A DNA stretch of 64,000 nt, from positions 2,952,923 through 3,016,922 of the forward strand of contig NZ_CP041070.1 in assembly GCF_006459125.1 (NCBI RefSeq), in the 5' to 3' direction. Source of the stretch: Halarcobacter anaerophilus (GTDB lineage: Bacteria; Campylobacterota; Campylobacteria; Campylobacterales; Arcobacteraceae). Positions 53,539 through 62,474 of the stretch are shown here, piece by piece; the first letter of the stretch is position 1, and the number at the start of each line of letters is the position of its first letter. The notes under the pieces are model-generated. The model did no database searches and was not told where the DNA came from. It saw only the letters and a program-made list of their open reading frames with translations. Made by a program: the position numbers and the translations under genes.

Positions 53539-54417
53539 CTATTTTCCTACATATTCATGGGCTAAATATGAACTTCTTGTATATGGACTTGAATGTACAT
53601 ATTCAAAACCCAAATCTAAAGCTATTTGTTTATACTTTTCAAATTGTGAAGGTCTAACATACTCGACAACTTTTTGAAACTCATTTGAAGGTGCCAAATA
53701 TTGACCGATACTTAGATAATCACACCCTACTTCTCTTAAATCTTTGAAAACTTTTATCATCTCTCTTTCAGTCTCTCCAAGACCTGCCATAATTGCACTT
53801 TTTGTTTTTGCATTATTAGAAGCCAAAGTTTTTAGTTTTTTTAAAACTTGTAAAGATCTTTTATAGTTTGCGGCTTTTCTTATTTTATAAAGACTTGGAA
53901 CCATTTCCATATTATGCCCAAGTACTATGGCACCGCTGTTTGCCACAAGTTTTAAAGAGTCCAAACTTCCTTGAAAATCAGGAATCAGAAGTTCGACTTT
54001 TGTATTAGGCAGCTCTTTTAATATATTTTGAGTAACCTCATAAAACTGTTTTGCTCCTCCGTCTTTTAAATCATCTCTTGCCGGACTTGTTATTACCACA
54101 TATTTTAAACCCAAAAGTCTAACCGATTTTGTTACTTGTTCTATCTCTTCTTTGTTTACTTCAAAAGGTTTTCCTGTAGCAACATTACAATAACTGCATC
54201 TTCTTGTACAGATATTTCCCAAAATTAGAAAAGTTGCATTCTTTTTAGAGAAACATTCACTGATATTAGGGCACTTTGCCTCTTGGCAGATTGTATGAAT
54301 ACCAACATTGTTTAAAAGTTGATCCATCTCTTTTTGAGCACCGAAGTGAAGCTTTTTTCTAAGCCATTGAGGTTTTCTTCCCTTATCGCTGTTTTTTATA
54401 GTCTCACGCATTGTCAT
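53539..54417 (-). CDS. lipA: Lipoyl synthase
   Basis: 292 residues. Auxiliary cluster CQEAKCPNISECF (C-x4-C-x5-C), radical-SAM CTRRCSYC (C-x3-C-x2-C), and the C-terminal RSSYLAHE providing the cluster's serine ligand. It inserts the two sulfurs of lipoate, here presumably on GcvH. Encoding within the gcv operon couples lipoylation to glycine cleavage. It lies 9 bases upstream of lpdA. Confidence 0.96.
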   Translation of the reverse strand: MTMRETIKNSDKGRKPQWLRKKLHFGAQKEMDQLLNNVGIHTICQEAKCPNISECFSKKNATFLILGNICTRRCSYCNVATGKPFEVNKEEIEQVTKSVRLLGLKYVVITSPARDDLKDGGAKQFYEVTQNILKELPNTKVELLIPDFQGSLDSLKLVANSGAIVLGHNMEMVPSLYKIRKAANYKRSLQVLKKLKTLASNNAKTKSAIMAGLGETEREMIKVFKDLREVGCDYLSIGQYLAPSNEFQKVVEYVRPSQFEKYKQIALDLGFEYVHSSPYTRSSYLAHEYVGK

Positions 54418-54439
54418 CTCTAATCCTTTTAATTCTCAT

Positions 54440-55891
54440 TTAATAAGAGCAACAAATATCAAGCTCTTTAATAGCTCTTGTATCATCAGGTCTGCAAACT
54501 CCGAGTGTTTTTGGATACTCTTTAAATGCAGCTGCATCTTTACGGGCAAGTTTAACAGCTTCAATCATTGTGTCACAAAATTTATCTATAGTCTGTTTAT
54601 TTTCCGTCTCCGTGGGTTCTATCATAATTGCTTCTTTTACAATCAAAGGGAAATAGACTGTTGGAGAATGGAAACCGAAATCAAGAAGATATTTTGCTAT
54701 ATCCATAGCCGTGACTTTATACTCTTTTGCCAATGTTTTGGCAGAAAAAACACACTCATGCATACACAAAGTATCATAAGGCATATCAAAATAATCTTTT
54801 AGTCTCACTCTTATATAGTTTGCATTTAACACAGCTTTAGAGCTGGCATTTTTCATCCCGTTTCCCCCTAGAATTGTCATATAAACAATAGCTCGAAGTG
54901 AAATTGCATAATTTCCGAAAAACGGTGAGATTTTTCCTATTGTATTTGTTCCGCCGTTTGAGAACTCATATTTTCCCTTAACTTTTTTTACTCCAAGATC
55001 GGGTAAAAAAGGTTTTAATTTTTCATTTACTCCAACAGGTCCCGAACCTGGACCCCCTCCTCCGTGTGGTGTGGCAAAAGTTTTATGAAGATTTATATGC
55101 ATAACATCAAAACCTATATCTCCTGGTCTTGCAACTCCCATAATTGCATTCATATTAGCCCCGTCATAATACATCATAGCACCGTTTTCATGTGCCAAAG
55201 TACAAATCTCTTTTATCTTTTTATTATAAATACCCAAAGTATTTGGAACCGTAAGCATAACAGCTGCTACTTCATCAGAGATTTTTTCTTTAAAACTTTC
55301 AAAATCCATAGCACCGTTTTCATCTGATTTAATAGTAATAACTTCATATCCTACCATTGCTGCCGTTGCAGGGTTAGTTCCATGTGAAGAGTCAGGAACA
55401 ATTACATATTTTCTTTTGTCTCCTTTGCTTTCATGGTATTTATGAATCATCATAATTCCAAGCATTTCACCGTGGGCTCCTGCTTGGGGAGTTGTCGTAA
55501 AAGCACTCATTCCTGTAATTTTGCAAAGTTTCTGCTCCAGCATATCTATAACTTCAAGGGCTCCTTGTACCTCTTCACTCATCATATTTGTAACTAAATG
55601 GGGATGAATATTTGTAAACCCTTCCAAGTTAGCTACTTTTTCGGCTATTTTCGGATTATATTTCATGGTACAAGAACCAAGAGGATAGAAGTTTTTATCA
55701 ATTGCAAAGTTTTTAGTAGACAAATTCGTAAAATGTCTAACCACATCAAACTCGCTAAGCTGTGGAAGTTCCGCTTTTTTTTCTCTTTTAAACTCTTTTT
55801 TGATTTCACTTTTAGGAACATCTAATTTAGGCAAAAGAATACCTTTTCTTCCTTCTTGGCTCTTTTCAAATATTGTTAATACTTTACTCAT
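54440..55891 (-). CDS. gcvPB: Glycine dehydrogenase (decarboxylating) subunit 2
   Basis: 483 residues, the usual length for the B subunit. The PLP lysine lies in HINLHKTFATPHGGGGPGSGPVG. FTTTPQAGAHGEMLGIMMI and DSSHGTNPATAAM are family motifs. With subunit 1 it decarboxylates glycine and passes the aminomethyl group to lipoyl-GcvH. Its start overlaps the stop codon of gcvPA (ATGA). Confidence 0.96.
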   Translation of the reverse strand: MSKVLTIFEKSQEGRKGILLPKLDVPKSEIKKEFKREKKAELPQLSEFDVVRHFTNLSTKNFAIDKNFYPLGSCTMKYNPKIAEKVANLEGFTNIHPHLVTNMMSEEVQGALEVIDMLEQKLCKITGMSAFTTTPQAGAHGEMLGIMMIHKYHESKGDKRKYVIVPDSSHGTNPATAAMVGYEVITIKSDENGAMDFESFKEKISDEVAAVMLTVPNTLGIYNKKIKEICTLAHENGAMMYYDGANMNAIMGVARPGDIGFDVMHINLHKTFATPHGGGGPGSGPVGVNEKLKPFLPDLGVKKVKGKYEFSNGGTNTIGKISPFFGNYAISLRAIVYMTILGGNGMKNASSKAVLNANYIRVRLKDYFDMPYDTLCMHECVFSAKTLAKEYKVTAMDIAKYLLDFGFHSPTVYFPLIVKEAIMIEPTETENKQTIDKFCDTMIEAVKLARKDAAAFKEYPKTLGVCRPDDTRAIKELDICCSY

Positions 55892-57231
55892 AATTGCTCT
55901 CCTAAAATTTGCTCTAAAGTTTCTACAAAAGAATCCATCTCTTCTTTTGTTCTTTTTTCCGTTACACTTACTAAAATTGCGTTTTCAAAAGTTTCAAAAA
56001 ATTTACCCAGATTTATACCTGCATAAAAACCTTTCTTACTCATCTCTTCTAAAAGTTTAGTTGCACTAAGTGGTGTTTTAATAACAAACTCATTAAAGGT
56101 TTCACCTTTATTAAAAATCTCCACATCTTTTAAAGAAGCTAACTTCTTTTTTAGATATTCGCTTTTACTGTGACAAAGAGAGGCAAGCTCTTCAAAACCC
56201 TCTTTACCTAAAAGAGATAAAAAAATCGTACTTCTTAAAGCCAATAGATTTTGGTTTGAACAGATATTTGAAGTTGCTCTGTGTCTTCTAATATGCTGCT
56301 CTCTTGCTTGCATAGTTAATACAAAAATCTCTTTATCGTCTTTATCTAAAGTTTTACCGATAATTCTTCCGGGTAGATCCCTAATAAAGCTTTGTTTGGT
56401 AGCAAGAAGTCCAAAAGAGGGACCGCCGAAACTAAGATAGTTTCCCAAACACTGCCCCTCTGCCGTTACAATATCTACACCCATAGAAGACGGATCTTTT
56501 AAAACACCTAAAGATACTGCATAAACCGACATTACTGCTATTGCTTTGTTTTCATGCACCTTTTCTATTATCTTTTCATAAGAGTTTAGGGAACCTAAGA
56601 AATTTGGATTTTGAAATAAAAAACCGCCCACGCTTTCATCAATTTTTGATTCAATGGTTTCAAAATCACTACAGTCACCTCTTAAAGGTATAATCTCAAC
56701 GTTGATATCTCTAAAACTTAAATAGGTTTGAACAACTTTGATATAAGTTGGATTCACACCGCCGTCAATTAAAATTTTGTTTTTTTTAGAGATTCTAACT
56801 GCCATTAATGCAGCTTCTGCCAAGGCTGTTGCACCATCGTACATAGAAGCATTTGAAACATCCATTCCCGTTAGTTTGCATACTAAACTTTGATATTCAT
56901 ATAATACTTGCAAAGTTCCTTGAGATGCTTCTGCTTGATATGGAGTATAAGCCGTGTAAAACTCTGCTCTGCCGCTTAGGGCATCAACTGCACTTGGAAC
57001 AATATGGTCATAATAACCGCCGCCTAAAAAAATTGTTTTATCAGTCACATTTTTTGAAGCAAGGGTTTTAAACTTTTCAAAAGTAGTAAACTCATCTAAA
57101 CCGTTTTCTATATCAAGTGAGTCTATTTTAAGACTGCTTGGAACAGAATCAAAAAGTTGTTCCTCTTTTTCTAAACCGATAACTTCGAGCATCTGTTTTA
57201 TTTCTGTTTGTGTATGGGGAGTATAAGGCAT
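55888..57231 (-). CDS. gcvPA: Glycine dehydrogenase (decarboxylating) subunit 1
   Basis: 447 residues. MPYTPHTQTEIKQMLEVIG is the typical N terminus, with LGGGYYDHIVPSAVDAL, YTPYQAEASQGTLQVLYEYQS, and EGQCLGNYLSFGGPSFGLLA. It forms the P protein together with GcvPB. It is translated just after gcvH, with an 8-base gap and its own AGGAG. Confidence 0.96.
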   Translation of the reverse strand: MPYTPHTQTEIKQMLEVIGLEKEEQLFDSVPSSLKIDSLDIENGLDEFTTFEKFKTLASKNVTDKTIFLGGGYYDHIVPSAVDALSGRAEFYTAYTPYQAEASQGTLQVLYEYQSLVCKLTGMDVSNASMYDGATALAEAALMAVRISKKNKILIDGGVNPTYIKVVQTYLSFRDINVEIIPLRGDCSDFETIESKIDESVGGFLFQNPNFLGSLNSYEKIIEKVHENKAIAVMSVYAVSLGVLKDPSSMGVDIVTAEGQCLGNYLSFGGPSFGLLATKQSFIRDLPGRIIGKTLDKDDKEIFVLTMQAREQHIRRHRATSNICSNQNLLALRSTIFLSLLGKEGFEELASLCHSKSEYLKKKLASLKDVEIFNKGETFNEFVIKTPLSATKLLEEMSKKGFYAGINLGKFFETFENAILVSVTEKRTKEEMDSFVETLEQILGEQL

Positions 57232-57239
57232 CTTCGCTC

Positions 57240-57605
57240 CTATAATGATTCAGTATATTCGTTGTAAATCTTTTCATCCATAAGAGTCTCTAGTTCACTC
57301 TCATCTGAAATTATCATTTTATAAATCCAGTTTTCATTTGCATCTTGATTTAAAAGTTCGGGAGTACCGAGTAAAGCCTCATTTACTTCTATAACTCTTC
57401 CTGAAACAGGAGTATAAATATCGCTTGCAGCTTTAACCGATTCAACAAAAGCAACACTATCTTCGGCACTAACCTCACTGTCGATTTCAGGCAATTCTAA
57501 AAATGTAATATCACCTAATTGTTCGATTGCATAAGAAGATATACCAACAACACCCTCTTCACCGTTAACTTCAATCCATTCATGCTCTTGGCTAAATTTT
57601 TTCAT
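57240..57605 (-). CDS. gcvH: Glycine cleavage system H protein
   Basis: 121 residues. Lipoyl-carrier fold: HEWIEVNGEEGVVGISSYAIEQLGDI, then the lipoylated lysine in VESVKAASDIYTPVSGRV. It shuttles the methylamine intermediate between P, T and L proteins. AGGAG precedes the ATG. Lipoylation is presumably by LipA encoded downstream. Confidence 0.96.
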   Translation of the reverse strand: MKKFSQEHEWIEVNGEEGVVGISSYAIEQLGDITFLELPEIDSEVSAEDSVAFVESVKAASDIYTPVSGRVIEVNEALLGTPELLNQDANENWIYKMIISDESELETLMDEKIYNEYTESL

Positions 57606-57629
57606 ATCTATTCTCCTATATTTTATTTT

Positions 57630-58721
57630 TTACTTTTTTATAAAAGGCAATGAAGCTTTGTTTGCCTCTATTGATCCTCTGTTTTTATTTGATTTATCTC
57701 TTAATTCAAAACTTCTATTTTCATCAAAAGTTTCAAAATCAACCATAAGCAAACCTATACCCACATTTAAAGTAGGAGAGAATGCAGCAGAGCTTACAAA
57801 ACCGATTTTTTTATCATCTTGAAAGGCTTCAAAATCTTTTCTTGCACTTCTTCTTGAAGTTGTTTTAAAAGGAATTAAAACTCTTTTTAAGCCCTCTTCT
57901 TTCTGTTTTTTCAAAGCTTGGCAACCTACAAACTCTCTATTTAAATTTACAAACATAGAAAGATTTGCTTCAAGGGGTGTTATCTCTTCATTTAAATCAT
58001 TTCCGTAAAGGCTGTAACCCATTTCCAATCTTAAAGCATCTCTTGCTCCAAGTCCTGCCGGTTTAACACCCTCTTTTAATAAAGCATTCCAGATTTTAAC
58101 GGCAGTTTTTCCGTCAATATATAATTCAAATCCAAGTTCACCCGTATAACCCGTACGACTTAATAAACAATTTTCACCAAAAATTTTTGTTTTTATAAAA
58201 GAGAAAAAACCTAAATCATCTAAATTTACATTTTCATCAAGAAAATATTTCTGCAAGATTTTTTTTGAGTTTGGACCTTGAAGATCAAGTTTGGAAACCT
58301 CTTTTGATCTATCATCCAAACTTCCGCTTTTTAATCTGCTTGTGATAGTTTTAAAATCAACTGCAGCTCTTGAGGCATTAACTACAATCATAAGTTCATC
58401 AATACTAAGTCTATAAATAATAAGGTCGTCAATAACTCCTCCTTTTTCATTTAATAAAAAACCGTATTTGCATTTACCTGTTTTAAGGGTATCTATGTTT
58501 ATTGAAGTTGCTTCGTTTATACCCGAAGTTTTAATATTGCCTTTGAAGAAAAACTCTCCCATATGTGAAGTATCGAAAAGTGCCGCATCATTTCTACAAA
58601 AACCGTGTTCGGCAATAATACCGTCAAACTGTATAGGCATTTCCCATCCCGCAAAGGAAACCATCTTGCATTTTATATTCATCTGTTCTTCATAAAGTGC
58701 TGTTCTTTGCAAATTTTCCAT
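57630..58721 (-). CDS. gcvT: Glycine cleavage system T protein (aminomethyltransferase)
   Basis: 363 residues from ATG 58721. AAAGG lies 6 bases before that codon but directly abuts the alternative ATG at 58727. Key blocks: MVSFAGWEMPIQFDGIIAEH, ALFDTSHMGEF, and GARDALRLEMGYSLYGNDL; the catalytic Asp is in GARDALRLE. It releases ammonia and gives methylene-tetrahydrofolate. It is first in the gcv operon. I see no glycine riboswitch upstream. Confidence 0.94.
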   Translation of the reverse strand: MENLQRTALYEEQMNIKCKMVSFAGWEMPIQFDGIIAEHGFCRNDAALFDTSHMGEFFFKGNIKTSGINEATSINIDTLKTGKCKYGFLLNEKGGVIDDLIIYRLSIDELMIVVNASRAAVDFKTITSRLKSGSLDDRSKEVSKLDLQGPNSKKILQKYFLDENVNLDDLGFFSFIKTKIFGENCLLSRTGYTGELGFELYIDGKTAVKIWNALLKEGVKPAGLGARDALRLEMGYSLYGNDLNEEITPLEANLSMFVNLNREFVGCQALKKQKEEGLKRVLIPFKTTSRRSARKDFEAFQDDKKIGFVSSAAFSPTLNVGIGLLMVDFETFDENRSFELRDKSNKNRGSIEANKASLPFIKK

Positions 58722-59031
58722 ATCCATCCTTTAAATTGTTTCCTCAATTTTAAAATAAGGTCAAAAAATTTCTATACAAATATTTTAAAAAACAAAAGGG
58801 GCAAAAAAGTATCAAAAAAAATCTCTTTTAAAATTTAGCTGTTTATCATATATACAGCCTTTAAGAACTGAAGTTTTATATGAAATTCATTTTATTATAA
58901 TAACTATTTATAGAAGTTTTATAAGTAAAAATAATAAATTTTTAAGTTTAGACTAAGAATATAGAATGTATACTTTCAAAACTTAAAGGAAAAAAATTAT
59001 CCTTTGATAGTTTTTATAAGGAGTTAAAAAG
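58722..59031. other. Divergent intergenic region gcvT / peroxiredoxin
   Basis: 310 A/T-rich bases with no ORF of note. It contains a 12-bp palindrome TTATTATAATAA (58892-58903) that loosely resembles Fur/PerR-type sites and could serve the peroxiredoxin gene. A small inverted repeat AAATTG / CAATTT (58733-58750) lies next to gcvT, and AAAGGA / TCCTTT (from ~58985) next to the peroxiredoxin gene. No clear -35 is seen. Confidence 0.4.
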
Positions 59032-59736
59032 ATGGCATGCGACACAGGAGCAAAAGCAATAGAAGAGACAAAAGTTTCAAATGAAGAGAATAAAAAAAAT
59101 ATAGAAAAAAAGGAAGAAAAAATGAGTTCAAGTTTAGTATTAAGAAAAGTACCTGAGTTTAAAATGGATGCGTATGATGCAAAAACAGGTCATTATACAG
59201 AAGTTAGCAGTGAAGATTATAAAGGTAAATGGCATGTAGTTTGTTTTTATCCGGCAGATTTTACCTTTGTTTGTCCAACAGAGATTGCGGCAATGAATGC
59301 AAAATATGATGAGTTTCAAGAGTTAGGAGTAGAGATTTTAGCAGTATCAACAGATACAAAATTTTCTCACAAAAGATTTGTAGAGACTGAGCCATTATTA
59401 AAAGATTTAAAACTAACAATAGGTGCAGACGGTACAGGAGAAGTAAGTAGAGCATTTGGAGTAATGATAGAAGAAGAAGGGCAAGCACTAAGAGGAAGAT
59501 TTTTAATAAATCCAGACGGTGTAGTTGTAGCACAAGAGGTACAAGCTCCAATGGTAGGAAGAAACGTAAAAGAGTTTTTAAGACAAGTAAAAGCTTGGCA
59601 GCATGCAAGTAAAACAGGAGAGGTTTGTCCTGCTGGATGGACTCCTGGTAAAAAAACACTTCCAGTTAATACTGACGTTGAGCAAATGACTGGTAGAGTC
59701 GGTGACTACATTACTATTGATGAAATTATGGCTTAA
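59032..59736 (+). CDS. 2-Cys peroxiredoxin (AhpC/Prx1 type)
   Basis: 234 residues from ATG 59032. Peroxidatic Cys in PADFTFVCPTEIAAM, resolving Cys in GEVCPAGWTPGKK; GGLG is replaced by GADGTGEVSRAFGV, a robust bacterial type. The first 30 residues are a charged Lys/Glu-rich extension (MACDTGAKAIEET...) not found in typical ~200-residue members. A second ATG at 59122 has its own AAGGAAG and gives the usual length (204). Both starts may be used. It reduces H2O2 and organic peroxides. A hairpin closes the gene. Confidence 0.9.
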   Translation: MACDTGAKAIEETKVSNEENKKNIEKKEEKMSSSLVLRKVPEFKMDAYDAKTGHYTEVSSEDYKGKWHVVCFYPADFTFVCPTEIAAMNAKYDEFQELGVEILAVSTDTKFSHKRFVETEPLLKDLKLTIGADGTGEVSRAFGVMIEEEGQALRGRFLINPDGVVVAQEVQAPMVGRNVKEFLRQVKAWQHASKTGEVCPAGWTPGKKTLPVNTDVEQMTGRVGDYITIDEIMA

Positions 59737-59737
59737 T

Positions 59738-59767
59738 AAAAGGGTTAGTAATATACTAACCTCTTTT
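59738..59767 (+). terminator. Terminator after peroxiredoxin gene
   Basis: AAAAGGGTTAGT / ACTAACC-t-CTTTT with one bulged base, starting right after the stop codon. The next gene begins 15 bases later with TAGGAG, so some readthrough is possible. Confidence 0.7.
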
Positions 59768-59781
59768 AAATAGGAGAAAAT

Positions 59782-60216
59782 ATGAAAATTTTAATATCAA
59801 TATTTTTATTTGTAAATTTTATCTTTGCCTCAACTATAAAAGTAGGTGATGATTTATCTACTTTAAAAGTAAGCGATCAATTTGATAAAGTACTGCAAGT
59901 AAATGAAAATATAAAAAAACTGATTGTTGTTTTTTCTAAAGATAAAGGAAATGAAATAAAAAGTTTTTTTGAAACAAATCCAAACTATTTAAAATCAAAT
60001 AATGCAATATATTTAGCAGACGTAAGCGCTGCACCGGGATTTGTCACAAATATGTTTATGGTTCCGAAATTTAAAAAATACAATTACTCTATCGGACTTA
60101 TAAGAGATGAAAAACTAGCTAATAGTTTCCCTAAAAAAGATGAAGAGAGTATAACAATTATAGAATTAGATAAAAACAAAGTTTCCTCTATCAAATATGA
60201 AAGAAGTCTAAAATAG
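59782..60216 (+). CDS. Periplasmic thioredoxin-fold-like protein, paralogue of 41562-42017
   Basis: 144 residues. Signal peptide MKILISIFLFVNFIFA. Shares with its paralogue the order KVGDDLS, DQFDKVL, VVFSKDKGNEIKSFF, IYLADVSAAPGFVTNMFMVPKF. There is no Cys. The position downstream of a peroxiredoxin gene and the fold-like pattern suggest a redox-neighbour or structural role. The function is unknown. AGGAG lies 5 bases before the ATG. Confidence 0.65.
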   Translation: MKILISIFLFVNFIFASTIKVGDDLSTLKVSDQFDKVLQVNENIKKLIVVFSKDKGNEIKSFFETNPNYLKSNNAIYLADVSAAPGFVTNMFMVPKFKKYNYSIGLIRDEKLANSFPKKDEESITIIELDKNKVSSIKYERSLK

Positions 60217-60228
60217 GCTTCTTTTTTT
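60200..60228 (+). terminator. Intrinsic terminator
   Basis: AAAGAAG-t-C / G-g-CTTCTTT with a UUUUUUU tail, overlapping the stop codon of the preceding gene and lying between convergent transcripts. Confidence 0.75.
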
Positions 60229-60249
60229 AATCATTAAATCAAAATTAAT

Positions 60250-60924
60250 CTATAAAATTTTATACCCTGCACCGTAAATATTTTTAATTGTATCTTTTGG
60301 AAGTTTTTTTCTTAGACGTTTTATTATATCTTTTAGTTTTGAGCTGTTTTCAAAATCTATAATATCATCCCAAAGATAGAGTGCTATTTCATCACTTGAA
60401 AAAATTTTCTCTTTTTTTGAAGTAAGAAGTTCAAAAAGAAGTATTTCATGTTTTGTAAGTTTTATTTCGTTTTTATTTTCAAAAAGTTTTTTTGCACTTT
60501 TATCCCAAAATAATCCATTTTCTAAAACTATTTTTTCACTTTTGCTGTTCAACTCTTTATATTGTTTGGCGGCTTCGTTTAATGCCTCTTTTAATTTCCC
60601 TCTGGAGATTGGTTTTGGAAGATATTTTGTCAAATTTAATTCAGCTGCAAAAAGAAGTTTATCTTGTTCTAAATGTGCCGTTAGGATTATTATTCTTGTG
60701 AGTTTATCTTCTTCTCTTATCTGTTTTGTTAGTTCCAAACCGTTTAAACAAGGCATATTTATATCAAGAAGCATAATATCGGGTTTATATTTTTTATAGA
60801 TTTCAATTGCCTCTTTTCCGTTTGAGACTAGGTAAATCTCTTTAAAATACCTTTTTAAATATCTTCCGTAATTCTCTCTGGTTTCAATCTCATCTTCTGC
60901 ATATAAAAGAGTTAAATCATCCAT
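60250..60924 (-). CDS. Response regulator, receiver plus OmpR-type winged helix
   Basis: 224 residues. Acidic pocket AEDE, phospho-acceptor Asp in DIMLLDINMPCLNG, ILTAHLE and LPKPISRG. The winged helix (~140-220) has IKLTKHEILLFELLTSKKEKIFSSDEIALYLW and IYGAGYKIL. It overlaps the kinase gene by 8 bases, so it is cotranscribed. Targets are unknown. Confidence 0.9.
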   Translation of the reverse strand: MDDLTLLYAEDEIETRENYGRYLKRYFKEIYLVSNGKEAIEIYKKYKPDIMLLDINMPCLNGLELTKQIREEDKLTRIIILTAHLEQDKLLFAAELNLTKYLPKPISRGKLKEALNEAAKQYKELNSKSEKIVLENGLFWDKSAKKLFENKNEIKLTKHEILLFELLTSKKEKIFSSDEIALYLWDDIIDFENSSKLKDIIKRLRKKLPKDTIKNIYGAGYKIL

Positions 60925-61777
60925 TATCTTCCTTTGATAATTCTATAGAAAATTTTGCACCAAAAAGTTCGTTTTTTACTTTTAGTTTGCCGTGCATACT
61001 TTTTTCAACAATCATTTTTGCCATACAAAGTCCATGACCTGTTCCTTGAGAGTGGGGTTTTGTAGTAAAATAGGGATCAAATATCTTTTCAAAATACTCT
61101 TGTGGTATTCCTCCGCCGTTATCGCTTATTTCCAAACAGACTCTATTCTCTTCTCTTCCTATATAGATATTTATTTTGGGTTTTTCGATTTTATTATCTA
61201 CTAATACATCTTTTGCATTGTTTAATATCACTAATATTGCTTGAACAAACTCTTTTTTTACTCCAAGAACTTGGGAATCCTCTTTTATCTCAAATTTGCA
61301 CTCAATCTGTTTTGACTCAAAAAGTTTATAAACCAAAGCAAAAGCATTATCAAAAGCCTCTTTTATAGAAAAAACCTCTTTTTCGTCATTTGGCTGCAAA
61401 TAGTTGTTAAAACTCTCAATTGTATCAGACATATAAAAAGTTAGTTTTTCAATCTCGTTTAGATGCTCTTCAAGTCTTTTGCTATTTAGTTTTTTATCTT
61501 CAAAATCTGCTTCGATATTTGCCACAACCGAATTTATTTGGGATAAAGGTTGTTTCCACTGATGAGCTATATGAGCCAATGTTTCACCTACTGCCGCAAG
61601 TTTTGACTGGGCTATTAGAAGTTTGTCTTTTTGTCTTAATTCATTTAATTGTTTGTTTACCTCTTTTTCCAGTTTTTTATTATAACTGCTTTTAGAGATT
61701 ACGAAAAAGAGCAGACTTAGTGCAATAAGTAAAAAAATAAATACGAAATGTTGATTTTGAAGAATAGATTCAAACAT
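60917..61777 (-). CDS. Histidine kinase with a single N-terminal membrane helix
   Basis: 286 residues. One hydrophobic segment (~11-27), a coiled coil (SYNKKLEKEVNKQLNELRQKDKLLIAQ), then the H-box GETLAHIAHQWKQPLSQINSVVANIE and HATPase (LVILNNAKDVLV, DNGGGIPQEYFEKIFDPYFTTK, GTGHGLCMAKMIVEK). It has no large periplasmic sensor and no PAS or HAMP domain, so it senses within or near the membrane or through a partner. The HQWKQPL box is typical of Campylobacterota orphan-type kinases. Confidence 0.9.
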   Translation of the reverse strand: MFESILQNQHFVFIFLLIALSLLFFVISKSSYNKKLEKEVNKQLNELRQKDKLLIAQSKLAAVGETLAHIAHQWKQPLSQINSVVANIEADFEDKKLNSKRLEEHLNEIEKLTFYMSDTIESFNNYLQPNDEKEVFSIKEAFDNAFALVYKLFESKQIECKFEIKEDSQVLGVKKEFVQAILVILNNAKDVLVDNKIEKPKINIYIGREENRVCLEISDNGGGIPQEYFEKIFDPYFTTKPHSQGTGHGLCMAKMIVEKSMHGKLKVKNELFGAKFSIELSKEDNG

Positions 61778-61853
61778 ATTTTTTCACAATTAATAATTTT
61801 TCCAAATTGGAATGTTAAGAGTCTATCCTATTAATTATTAGGTACCAATAAGC

Positions 61854-62435
61854 TTAAGAGTTATTTACCACTTTTTTCAAAGCTTCGACTATAGTAGTTG
61901 CTTCCAATGATTTTATTTTATTTTCCAAAGATTCCACGCTTTCATTTTCATCTAAAAGAAAGGATTTTTGCAGTATATATTCACCCTCGTCATAATTTTC
62001 GTTTACATAATGAACAGTACAGCCAGAACTTTTCTCTTTTGCTTTAATAACCGCTTTGTGGACATTTGTTCCATACATTCCTTTACCGCCGAATTTGGGC
62101 AAAAGTGCAGGATGTGAGTTTATAATTCTGTTTTTAAAACTCTTTATTAAATTTTTCTCCAGCTTTTTCATAAAACCTGACAAAAAGATATAATCGACTC
62201 TAAATTCACACATTAAATTCGTAATTTTTTCATCTAAATTTTCATCGGGATATTTTTTTGCATTTACAATAAAATTCGGAATATTCTTATTTGCGGCTTT
62301 TTGCAATACTTTTGCATCTGTATTATTTGAAATCACAAGAACAACTTGCGCATTTAATATTTTTTGTTCACATGCTTTTTGTATAGCTTCAAATCCGCTT
62401 CCGTTGTGCGAAGCCAATATTCCTATTCTTTTCAT
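61854..62435 (-). CDS. purN: Phosphoribosylglycinamide formyltransferase
   Basis: 193 residues. ILASHNGSGFEAI, the catalytic NSHPALLPKFGGKGMYG (Asn and His), GCTVHYVNENYDEGEYILQK with the Asp of the formyl-transfer site. It formylates GAR with 10-formyl-tetrahydrofolate in purine synthesis. It lies between the kinase pair and a DMT exporter with its own ribosome binding site. The glycine cleavage operon nearby supplies one-carbon units, a loose thematic link only. Confidence 0.92.
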   Translation of the reverse strand: MKRIGILASHNGSGFEAIQKACEQKILNAQVVLVISNNTDAKVLQKAANKNIPNFIVNAKKYPDENLDEKITNLMCEFRVDYIFLSGFMKKLEKNLIKSFKNRIINSHPALLPKFGGKGMYGTNVHKAVIKAKEKSSGCTVHYVNENYDEGEYILQKSFLLDENESVESLENKIKSLEATTIVEALKKVVNNS

Positions 62436-62474
62436 CTTTTTCCCTATATTTTTTCTGATCGAATTATAACCAAC

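Noticed and set aside
52640..53677. Long + strand ORFs of 156 and 170 codons opposite lpdA and the end of lipA
   Set aside because: Both lie antisense to clear lpdA/lipA genes; the translations are low-complexity Ser/Phe/Leu-rich shadows without any recognisable domain.
58722..58860. Glycine riboswitch upstream of gcvT
   Set aside because: No conserved tandem aptamer core on the - strand; only a 6-bp inverted repeat was seen.
59261..59659. 132-codon - strand ORF opposite the peroxiredoxin gene
   Set aside because: The Leu-rich translation is the antisense of the peroxiredoxin gene, whose conserved motifs fix the coding strand.
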